The notes below the pieces were generated by a model, which was not told the DNA's origin, did not search any database, and saw nothing but the letters and a program-made list of their open reading frames with translations. Positions 1 through 5,453 of a stretch of 9,431 nt of DNA are shown here, piece after piece. The stretch is from JBIOWF01 sp044868295. GTDB lineage: Bacteria > Actinomycetota > Actinomycetes > Streptosporangiales > Streptosporangiaceae. Both the position numbers and the translations under genes were made by a program. Each line of letters begins with the position of its first letter. Position 1 is the stretch's first letter. The DNA lies in NCBI GenBank assembly GCA_044868295.1, contig JBIOWF010000055.1, forward strand, positions 1 to 9,431, given 5' to 3'.

Positions 1-66
1 TCGCCTGACCAACAGGTGATCGTCGCCGGATCCCATGACGTCCCACGAAATTTGATCACTCGTCAT
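1..66 (-). CDS. Possible partial CDS, 5' end only, hypothetical
   Basis: On the minus strand an ATG at 66-64 opens a frame of 22 codons that reaches the window edge without a stop, beginning MTSDQISWDVMGSGDD. It lies 23 bases after the stop codon of the YdcF-family gene and on the same strand, so it could be the next gene of that operon. No convincing Shine-Dalgarno sequence precedes it, and 22 codons is too little to identify a family. A chance open frame in GC-rich DNA cannot be excluded. Confidence 0.35.
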   Translation of the reverse strand, partial: MTSDQISWDVMGSGDDHLLVRR

Positions 67-89
67 GTGCGGAGGACGGGGCTAGCTCA

Positions 90-749
90 TCAGATCAGGC
101 GGCTTGTGTACCCGGCTTGGATCAGGCGTTCGTAGGCCGATCGCACTTCACCGGGAATCGGCTGCTCGATAGCAAAGCCGGCCTTCGCGTACTCAGCGAT
201 CCGTTGAGTGTCGCCTACGAGCATGTTGATCACCCGGTCGGCGTCTCCGATGCTCTTCACGTAGTCGTCCAGTGCCATAGGGAGCGATGCGCAGGCGATC
301 TCGACCTCGGGCCAGATCTTCTTGCAAGTGGCGTAGGCGCGGCGCTGCTGGTAGGGCCTTGAGATCAGGACGGCGGAGCCGACCTCGATGCCTTGTCGGG
401 CCAGGAGTTCACGAGTTCGCCTGATGTTCTGGCCGGTGTTGGTTGCCGTGGGTTCGATGAGGATCGCCTCGGCAGGGACACCGCATTCGATGGCGTGTTC
501 TCGATAATGAATGGCTTCGCCACGCGGGAATTGGTTGATGGTGGTCGCCGCGTTGGCTCCGGTGAAGACGATCAGCGGGAACATGCCGCGCCGGTAGAGA
601 TCGGCAGTGTAGGTCGCCACTCCGAGGTCATGGCTGCCGAGCCCGATACCGACGTCACCGGGCCGTACCTCGTGGTGCATGTCGTGGTAGTCCCAGAGGG
701 TCTCGATGTCGGCGCGAATCGCATCGGGCAGCACGTCGCTCATTGTCAT
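90..749 (-). CDS. YdcF/SanA/ElyC-family (DUF218) protein
   Basis: A 219-residue protein of the DUF218 (YdcF-like) family, a Rossmann-like fold found in proteins such as E. coli YdcF, SanA and ElyC; its biochemical role is generally unknown, though some members act in envelope metabolism. Visible family features are the first glycine-rich strand-loop (GIGLGSHDLG, about residues 34-43), the FTG turn (62-64), GEA (77-79), the GVP...E motif (90-99), ATNTGQN (102-108) and the SRPYQQRRA strand-loop (130-138). There is no signal peptide or membrane segment, so unlike SanA it should be cytoplasmic. Two in-frame ATGs (749 and 743) compete. I chose 749 because AAGGA (766-762 on the minus strand) lies 12 bases upstream of it and 18 from the other. 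This ribosome site overlaps the stop codon of the GntR remnant, which suggests former translational coupling. The substrate is unknown. Family assignment is firm, function is not. Confidence 0.88.
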   Translation of the reverse strand: MTMSDVLPDAIRADIETLWDYHDMHHEVRPGDVGIGLGSHDLGVATYTADLYRRGMFPLIVFTGANAATTINQFPRGEAIHYREHAIECGVPAEAILIEPTATNTGQNIRRTRELLARQGIEVGSAVLISRPYQQRRAYATCKKIWPEVEIACASLPMALDDYVKSIGDADRVINMLVGDTQRIAEYAKAGFAIEQPIPGEVRSAYERLIQAGYTSRLI

Positions 750-764
750 GACCTGTTTCTGTCC

Positions 765-974
765 TTACTCGGGGATCTTGAACGTGTACGTCCATGCGAA
801 GCGGGAGGCGGCGTGGACGCCTCGGGCGAACTCGACCAGGCGCCCGTCACGGGTGAACGTGCGTCTCTGCAAGACCATGACGGGTTCACCGGCGGGGAGT
901 TGGAGCACTGCTATCTCGTCCGGCGTGGGCATGCGGGCAGGAGAAGTTGCTGTGATGTCATCTGCCGCAGATCT
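765..974 (-). pseudogene. GntR-family regulator remnant (C-terminal UTRA domain)
   Basis: The minus strand between a stop codon (977-975) and TAA (767-765) encodes about 70 residues that read as the end of a UTRA effector-binding domain. Diagnostic stretches are ARMPTPDE, then LQLPAGEPVMVLQRRTF, then a short DGR-type turn and a final FAWTYTFKIPE. GntR/HutC regulators end this way, usually after about 170 further residues holding the winged helix and the rest of UTRA. Here the frame is closed directly upstream. A second minus-strand frame beginning at an ATG (996-994) with MTRADAYEDLRQ resembles the first residues of a GntR protein, so an internal deletion with frameshift is possible. The remnant sits 15 bases before the YdcF-family gene, which it may once have regulated or been co-transcribed with. 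The domain call is reliable; the scenario of decay is inference. Confidence 0.72.
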
Positions 975-1062
975 TCATAAGCGTCGGCACGTGTCATCCG
1001 CTCTCGCCGGTGATCGCCGAGAGGCTGTCGCTTCCGGCTGGGGAGTCTGAGGGGGTGGCCAG

Positions 1063-1296
1063 GTGACGACGATATCCGCACTGGAGGCCGCGCACGGTGA
1101 GCGTTGGACCATCCGTGATGGGGCTGGAGGAGGCTTCTACGCCGTCCGGCGGCTGAACCTGGGATCCGATCAGCTCGCTCGGGGGCTGTCCGCCGTGCTC
1201 TGCGGGCAATCCCTCCCAGAGCTTGCCGAGTATCTGGACGAGGAGAAGCGGCGAGAAGAAAGCCCAGCGCGGCCCCGACTGCGGCGGGTGTCCTGA
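1063..1296 (+). CDS. Small hypothetical protein (77 aa)
   Basis: A 77-residue protein starting at GTG 1063, preceded by a strong GAGGGGG at 1049-1055 with 7-base spacing. It begins with a helix-like segment (ISALEAAHGERW), a short strand pair (WTIRDGAGGGFYAVRR), then two amphipathic helices (SDQLARGLSAVLCGQSLPELAEYLDEEKRRE) and a basic, probably disordered tail. The pattern of an early tryptophan, a glycine-rich turn and a following 'L..GLS.VL....L.EL...L' helix resembles short uncharacterised actinobacterial proteins often encoded beside helix-turn-helix regulators. That comparison is from memory, not a search. It is transcribed divergently from the GntR remnant and is followed by a hairpin that may end its transcript. 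There is no recognisable catalytic motif, membrane segment or signal peptide. Function unknown. Confidence 0.7.
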   Translation: MTTISALEAAHGERWTIRDGAGGGFYAVRRLNLGSDQLARGLSAVLCGQSLPELAEYLDEEKRREESPARPRLRRVS

Positions 1297-1311
1297 CTCG
1301 TTCGAGACGGG

Positions 1312-1355
1312 CGCGGCGGTACGGGTTGACATCCGGGCGTCCCCGTCCCGCCGCG
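1312..1355 (+). terminator. Candidate hairpin terminator after the 77-aa gene
   Basis: The arms 1313-1325 and 1342-1354 are complementary over 13 positions with a single mismatch (1320/1347), extendable by one pair at 1312/1355, around a 16-base loop. It starts 16 bases after the stop codon of the 77-residue gene. No T-tract follows, as is common for actinomycete hairpin terminators, so the function is inferred from position and stem strength only. Confidence 0.55.
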
Positions 1356-1395
1356 TCATCCATGTCAGAGAGCTACAGCGTAGGAGGAATCCGAG

Positions 1396-1596
1396 GTGTT
1401 GTTCCCCACTGATCTACCCGGTAGCGGGGGCGCACATCATGCCCGCCGGGCGTCACCTGGGGAGGCCGGCTGTGGCCCGCCCCTCAGCACTACAGAAGAT
1501 GGATTTGCCCATTGGCAAATCAGGACGAATTGGGTGATCGAAAATGCCTCTGTAGTGATCGGGGGCGGCACCCACCACGACATGTGTGATTGGTGA
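1396..1596 (+). CDS. Doubtful small ORF with perfect Shine-Dalgarno (66 aa)
   Basis: A GTG at 1396 follows a perfect AGGAGG (1382-1387) with 8 bases between, ideal for translation start. The 66-residue product matches nothing I recognise; it is rich in Gly, His and Pro in its first half (LPGSGGAHHARR) and ends GGGTHHDMCDW. Against a real gene: only about 62% of its third codon positions are G or C, well below the other genes here, and two dyad symmetries lie inside it. It may be a chance frame behind a fortuitous ribosome site, a decayed gene, or a short peptide gene. I do not assign a function. Confidence 0.25.
   Translation: MLFPTDLPGSGGAHHARRASPGEAGCGPPLSTTEDGFAHWQIRTNWVIENASVVIGGGTHHDMCDW
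1488..1557. repeat. Inverted repeat, 9-bp perfect arms
   Basis: CACTACAGA at 1488-1496 is repeated as its exact reverse complement TCTGTAGTG at 1549-1557, enclosing 52 bases. The flanks (CTCAG left, ATCGG right) show no target-site duplication, so there is no positive sign of a transposed element. A smaller perfect palindrome lies inside. It could form a cruciform or a branched RNA structure, or be a pair of half-sites bound by a looping regulator. Confidence 0.6.
1502..1521. promoter_or_regulatory. Perfect palindrome, operator-like
   Basis: GATTTGCC, four bases (CATT), then GGCAAATC form a perfect 8+4+8 dyad. Its length and spacing fit a dimeric helix-turn-helix regulator site, and its A/T-rich ends stand out in a GC-rich genome. 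No promoter can be read confidently beside it, and the nearest plausible start downstream is at 1670. The binding protein is unknown. Confidence 0.45.
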
Positions 1597-1603
1597 TCGC
1601 ACA
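1583..1603. promoter_or_regulatory. Imperfect dyad TGTGTGAT-N5-ATCGCACA
   Basis: Arms 1583-1590 and 1596-1603 are inverted copies with one mismatch (1587 against 1599) around the loop TGGTG. The TGTG...CACA ends recall CRP/FNR-type sites, but the internal spacing is not that of the canonical TGTGA-N6-TCACA, so I do not assign it to Crp. It lies 67 bases upstream of the small open frame at 1670. Confidence 0.35.
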
Positions 1604-1669
1604 AGGGTCGGAGAGGTCAGCCGGCCTTGCGGTCCACGGGGCTGGTGACGCGGGCGATGGCATGGATGC

Positions 1670-1843
1670 GTGGCGTACGGCGGGTACGTCGATGACGGCA
1701 ACGGCCATATCAAGGGGCTCGTCTACGCGCCTTTCGCCGACTACGTGCGGGCCGAGCATAGGCTTCGCGCCGAGGTTCACCCCCATCTGACCTTGGTCGA
1801 TGTCGCCGCCATGCTCGCCGATGGCTGGCTGATCATGGTCTAG
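1670..1843 (+). CDS. Small hypothetical ORF or gene fragment (57 aa)
   Basis: A plus-strand frame from GTG 1670 to TAG 1841-1843 encodes 57 residues: GGYVDDGNGHIKGLVYAP, then an amphipathic helix (FADYVRAEHRLRAEVHPH) and LTLVDVAAMLADGWLIMV. About 84% of third codon positions are G or C and the protein has sensible hydrophobic periodicity, so it looks truly coding or recently so. The frame is closed by TGA at 1646-1648 and no good ribosome site precedes the GTG. It may therefore be the C-terminal piece of a longer, decayed gene rather than a complete one. A further 25-codon frame starts directly at 1844 (VHKEIRRPDRP), with nothing to support it. I recognise no family. Confidence 0.42.
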   Translation: MAYGGYVDDGNGHIKGLVYAPFADYVRAEHRLRAEVHPHLTLVDVAAMLADGWLIMV

Positions 1844-2132
1844 GTGCACAAGGAGATTCGCCGCCCAGACCGGCCGGCACCCGGTACCGGGGGGGCATCT
1901 TGTCCTCATCACTGGCCATGAGAGGCGGTGTATCTGTGCAACCCGTCTGGGCACACGCCGGAAAGCCGCCGTGCCCGGCTGCCTGAGCATCTGTTCGGCT
2001 CGTTCTTCGCCGGGGGTGGCGTCGCGCTACGCGGGTGAGCTGGTCGGCCGCGCTCCATGTGACCGAGTTGAGTCATGCTCGGTACGGCAAGCTGGCGCGA
2101 TATAGCTCAGTGGTCTGGTGGAATGACGTGTT
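1844..2132. other. Upstream region of adnA
   Basis: These 289 bases contain no supported gene. A 12-base perfect palindrome CCCGGTACCGGG lies at 1880-1891. I cannot read a convincing -35/-10 pair, SOS box or damage-inducible motif before adnA. The weak GGTGGA at 2117-2122, ten bases before the adnA start, is the only ribosome-site candidate. Confidence 0.5.
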
Positions 2133-5100
2133 ATGAGTTATCGGCTGGTGCGACGTGGGGGCGTGGGGCGTGCCGCCGTTCCCGTGCTCGACGAGCATCA
2201 GCGGGCCGTGGTGGACCACGAGGGCGGGCCGTTGCTCGTGCTCGCCGGGCCGGGCACGGGCAAGACCACCACGATCGTGGAGACCGTGGTCGACCGGATC
2301 GAGCGGCGCGGCGTCGATCCGGAGCGGGTCCTGGTCCTCACATTCAGCCGCAAGGCAGCCGGTGAGCTGCGGGAACGCATCACCGGCCGGATGCGCAGGA
2401 CGACCAGGACCCCACTCGCGCTCACCTTCCACAGTTACGCGTACGCGCTGCTGCGACGGGAGGCGGTGCTCGCGGGAGAACCGCCGCCACGGCTGCTGAC
2501 CGGACCCGAACAGCTGCTGGAGGTCCGGCGGCTGCTCCACGGCGAGCTTGAGGACGGCGCCCCGCACTGGCCGTCCCGGATGCGGGAGATGCTCAAGACC
2601 CGCGGTTTCGCCGAGGAGCTGCGGGACTTCCTGTCCCGGGCGGCGGAGCGGGGGCTGGACGGCGCGGCGCTGGTCCGGATGGGGCGCGAGCACGGCAGGG
2701 CCGACTGGGAGGCCGCGGGCCTGTTCTCCTATCGCTACCAGGACCGGTTCGACCTCGACCCGGTGCCGTCGCTCGATTACGCCGAGCTGATCCGTGAGGC
2801 CGCCGGGCTGCTGGCGGACGGCGCGGTACGGCGCCGCGAACGGGACGCCTATGACGTCGTCTTCGTGGACGAGTACCAGGACACCGACCCCGCGCAGGAG
2901 TTCCTGCTGCGGCAGCTCGCCGGAGACGGCCGTGATCTGATCACCGTGGGCGACCCCGACCAGTCGATCTACGGGTTCCGGGGCGCCGACGTGCAAGGAA
3001 TTCTGAAATTTCCGGAGAGGTTCCGCACCCGTGACGGGCACGAGGCTCCGGTGATCGCCCTGAGGGTCTGCCGCCGCAGCGGTCCCGAGCTGCTCCGGGC
3101 ATCCCGTCGTGTCGCCTCCCGCCTGCCCGCCGTTCCCATGCCCGCCGCCACTCCCGCCGATGGAGGAAGCACGGGCCACGACACCGCGCATCGGCCGCCG
3201 GTCTCGGCTGGGGCGGGTCAGGACTCCGCGACCGCGGTTCCCACGCCGAACGGAGGGGCGGGTCACCAGCCCGCGAGCTCCGCTCAGCGCGGTCATCGGG
3301 ATCTGCTCGCCGCCGACAACGTCGCGCCGGGTGAGGTCAGGGTGCTGCTCGCGGACAGCGAGAGTCAGGAGGCCGCGGTCGTGGCGGACACGCTGCGCCG
3401 GGCCCACCTGCTCGACGGCGTGCCGTGGTCGCGGATGGCCGTGCTCGTCCGGAGCGCGGCCCGGCAGGTGCCGCTGCTCAGGCGCGCGCTGCTGACGGTG
3501 GGTGTGCCGGTGGTGGTCGCGGGCGACGAGGTGCCGCTGACCCAGGAGCCCGGCGTCCGGCCGCTGATCACGCTGCTCACCGCGGCGGTACGGCCGGCGG
3601 CCCTCGACGTGGCCATGGCGGAGGAACTGCTCACCGGCCCGCTCGGCGGCACCGACATGATCGGCGTACGGCGCCTGCGCCGGGCCCTGCGGATCGCGGA
3701 GCACGAGGCCGCCGCCGCGTCGGACCCCGCTCCGGCCCTGCCGTTCACGCCGAGATCGTCGGACGAGATGCTGGTGGCCGCACTGCGGGACGCCCGCGAG
3801 CTCATCTCGGTCGATCCCCACGCGGCCGTCCCCGCCGAGCGTGTCGCCGGCCTCCTGAAGATCGCGCGAGACGCTGTACGGCATGGCCGTACCGCAGAAG
3901 ACGTCCTCTGGGACATCTGGCAGGCGGCGGGCCTGGCGGAGCGGTGGACCGAGGCCAGCCTGGCCGGTGGCGCCAGAGGAGCCCAGGCGGACCGGGACCT
4001 GGACGCGGTGGTGGCGCTGTTCGACCACGCGGCCCGGTTCGTCGACCGGCTGCCCAAGGCGGGCGCCGAGGTCTTCCTCGACGACCTGATCTCCCAGGAG
4101 ATCCCCGGCGACTCCCTCGCGGAGCAGGCGCCGGAGGGCGACGCCGTACGGATCCTGACGGCGCACCGGTCCAAGGGGCTGGAGTGGGACGTGGTCGTGG
4201 TCGCGGGAGCCCAGGAAGGGACCTGGCCGGACCTGCGGCTGCGTGGATCGCTCCTCGGCATCGAGGCGCTCGCCGAGCTCTCCGCCGGGTCCGTGCTGGA
4301 CACCACCGAGGTCGCGGCGGCGACACTGGCCTCCAAGCTGCTCGCGGAGGAGCGGCGGCTGTTCTACGTGGCCGCCACCCGGGCCCGGAGCAGGCTGGTC
4401 GTCACCGCCGTCGGCGGCGAGGACACCGACGAGCGGCCCTCACGGTTCCTGAACGAGCTGCTGCCCGGCGGGATCGAGGCGGCCACCGTCGACGACAAGG
4501 CCCGCTGGCTGAGCATGTCGGCGCTGGTGGCGGACCTGCGCGCGGCCGTCTGCGACCCGACCAGGCCGGAGGCGCTGCGCCGCGGCGCAGCCGAGCACCT
4601 CGCCCGGCTCGCGGAGGCCGGGGTGCCGGGCGCCAGCCCGCACGACTGGTACGCGTTGACCCCCATCTCCGACGACCGGCCTCTCGGCTGGCCCGACGAC
4701 ATCGTCCGCATCTCCCCATCGGCGGTGGAGAATTTCACGAAATGCGGGCTCCGGTGGGTGCTGGAGACCGCCGTCGGGGCGGGCGGCACGAGTGTCACGC
4801 AGAGCCTCGGCACGGTCATCCACGCGATAGCCGTGCTGGCGGCGGCGGAGAACCCCGATCTGGGCGGGCGGCTGGACGACATCTGGGACCAGTTCGACTT
4901 CGGCGGGGTCTGGTTCAACCGGAAGCAGCGCGCCGTGGCCGAGCAGATGGTCGACCGCTTCGTCCAGTGGCACCAGCAGAACCCGCGCGAGCTGGTGGCG
5001 GTGGAGGAGGCGTTCACCGCCGTGCTCTCCGACGGCGTGCAGATCAAGGGCCGTGTGGACCGGGTCGAGCGAGACGGCGACGGCCGGGCGGTCATCATCG

Positions 5101-5453
5101 ACATCAAGACGGGCGCGGGCAAGCCGAAGGACGACGAACTGGACCGGCATCCGCAGCTGGGGGTTTACCAGCTCGCGACGCTGCTCGGCGCCTTCAAACG
5201 GCACGGCCTCGTGGAGCCGGGCGGCGCGTCGCTGGTCCAGGTCGGCAAGGCGGCGGGCGTCAAGGAGGCGAAGGAGCAGAAGCAGGGGGCGCTCGGCGGC
5301 GACGCCGACCCCGGCTGGGCCCAGGACCTGGTCGAGACCGTCGCGGCCGGCATGTCGGCCAACCTGTTCGTCGCCAAGGTGAACGACGGCTGCCGCACCT
5401 GCGCCGCCCGGGTGTCCTGCCCGGTGAACGACAACGGGGGGCAGGTGTGCTGA
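2133..5453 (+). CDS. adnA: AdnA-type helicase-nuclease subunit
   Basis: A 1106-residue UvrD/RecB-family helicase fused to a RecB-type nuclease, corresponding to AdnA of the mycobacterial AdnAB heterodimer that resects DNA double-strand breaks. Helicase motifs in order: Q motif glutamine Q23, Walker A GPGTGKT (39-45), Ia LTFSRKAA (69-76), II DEYQD (D246, E247), III GDPDQSIYGFRG (273-284), IV in the degenerate form LRVCRRS (310-316, arginine kept), V TAHRSKGLEW (676-685), VI EERRLFYVAATRA (739-751, arginine R750). The nuclease holds H897, D976 (GRVDRVE) and D990-x-K992 in IDIKTG. Cysteines C871, C1087, C1090 and C1096 have the C...CxxC-x5-C layout of AddB-type iron-sulfur nuclease domains. By family knowledge AdnA cuts the 5' strand. 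I kept ATG 2133 because the following YRLVR segment resembles N-termini I recall for actinobacterial homologues; GTG 2148 or 2163 are alternatives. A low-complexity linker (about 332-399) is unusual. It overlaps adnB by 7 bases. Confidence 0.92.
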   Translation: MSYRLVRRGGVGRAAVPVLDEHQRAVVDHEGGPLLVLAGPGTGKTTTIVETVVDRIERRGVDPERVLVLTFSRKAAGELRERITGRMRRTTRTPLALTFHSYAYALLRREAVLAGEPPPRLLTGPEQLLEVRRLLHGELEDGAPHWPSRMREMLKTRGFAEELRDFLSRAAERGLDGAALVRMGREHGRADWEAAGLFSYRYQDRFDLDPVPSLDYAELIREAAGLLADGAVRRRERDAYDVVFVDEYQDTDPAQEFLLRQLAGDGRDLITVGDPDQSIYGFRGADVQGILKFPERFRTRDGHEAPVIALRVCRRSGPELLRASRRVASRLPAVPMPAATPADGGSTGHDTAHRPPVSAGAGQDSATAVPTPNGGAGHQPASSAQRGHRDLLAADNVAPGEVRVLLADSESQEAAVVADTLRRAHLLDGVPWSRMAVLVRSAARQVPLLRRALLTVGVPVVVAGDEVPLTQEPGVRPLITLLTAAVRPAALDVAMAEELLTGPLGGTDMIGVRRLRRALRIAEHEAAAASDPAPALPFTPRSSDEMLVAALRDARELISVDPHAAVPAERVAGLLKIARDAVRHGRTAEDVLWDIWQAAGLAERWTEASLAGGARGAQADRDLDAVVALFDHAARFVDRLPKAGAEVFLDDLISQEIPGDSLAEQAPEGDAVRILTAHRSKGLEWDVVVVAGAQEGTWPDLRLRGSLLGIEALAELSAGSVLDTTEVAAATLASKLLAEERRLFYVAATRARSRLVVTAVGGEDTDERPSRFLNELLPGGIEAATVDDKARWLSMSALVADLRAAVCDPTRPEALRRGAAEHLARLAEAGVPGASPHDWYALTPISDDRPLGWPDDIVRISPSAVENFTKCGLRWVLETAVGAGGTSVTQSLGTVIHAIAVLAAAENPDLGGRLDDIWDQFDFGGVWFNRKQRAVAEQMVDRFVQWHQQNPRELVAVEEAFTAVLSDGVQIKGRVDRVERDGDGRAVIIDIKTGAGKPKDDELDRHPQLGVYQLATLLGAFKRHGLVEPGGASLVQVGKAAGVKEAKEQKQGALGGDADPGWAQDLVETVAAGMSANLFVAKVNDGCRTCAARVSCPVNDNGGQVC
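3126..3329 (+). other. Disordered Ala/Pro/Gly/Ser-rich linker within AdnA
   Basis: Residues about 332-399 of AdnA are dominated by Ala, Pro, Gly, Ser, Thr and His (for example PMPAATPADGGSTGHDTAHR), with no predicted core strand until GEVRVLL resumes the helicase fold. The segment sits just after motif IV, where most UvrD-like enzymes have only a short connection. It is in frame and in a surface position for the fold, so it should be tolerated. Its role, if any, is unknown. Confidence 0.55.

Larger units (their letters stand above)
1297..1669. other. Gene-poor intergenic stretch with clustered dyads
   Basis: No well-supported gene fills these 373 bases. They hold a GC-rich hairpin just after the 77-residue gene, a short open frame behind a perfect AGGAGG, and three dyad symmetries between 1488 and 1603. 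The heptamer GTGATCG occurs three times (1534, 1555, 1593). Roughly 1490-1610 is visibly richer in A/T than the flanking coding DNA, which suits a regulatory segment or foreign remnant better than an actinomycete gene. Confidence 0.6.

Noticed and set aside
1488..1557. Miniature transposable element bounded by 9-bp terminal inverted repeats.
   Set aside because: No target-site duplication is seen at the flanks and there is only one copy in the window; kept as an inverted repeat only.
1520..1990. Minus-strand open frame of 156 codons across the intergenic region.
   Set aside because: It lies opposite the better-biased 57-residue plus frame, has no ribosome site and no recognisable motif.
2068..2106. 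Promoter for adnA with TTGAGT (2068) and TATAGC (2101).
   Set aside because: The spacing between them is 27 bases, too long, and no other -35 fits 16-19 bases before TATAGC.
2094..2120. tRNA-like start: GATATAGCTCAGTGGT resembles a tRNA D-arm 5' half.
   Set aside because: No matching D-stem 3' half, anticodon arm, T-loop GTTCGA or acceptor 3' strand follows, and the adnA start is at 2133. I see a chance match, or at most a tiny fragment.
2073..4166. Long minus-strand open frame of 697 codons opposite adnA.
   Set aside because: Its composition (Arg, Gly, Pro, Gln, His rich) and lack of any motif mark it as the antisense shadow of adnA. The same applies to the long minus frames at 5165-6325 and 6878-8353.
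3425..5446. Continuous plus-strand frame upstream of and joined to adnB, suggesting a 1798-residue fusion.
   Set aside because: This part lies out of frame across adnA and is Arg/Gly/Pro-rich as expected of a shadow frame in GC-rich DNA. The homologous protein starts at GTG 5447.
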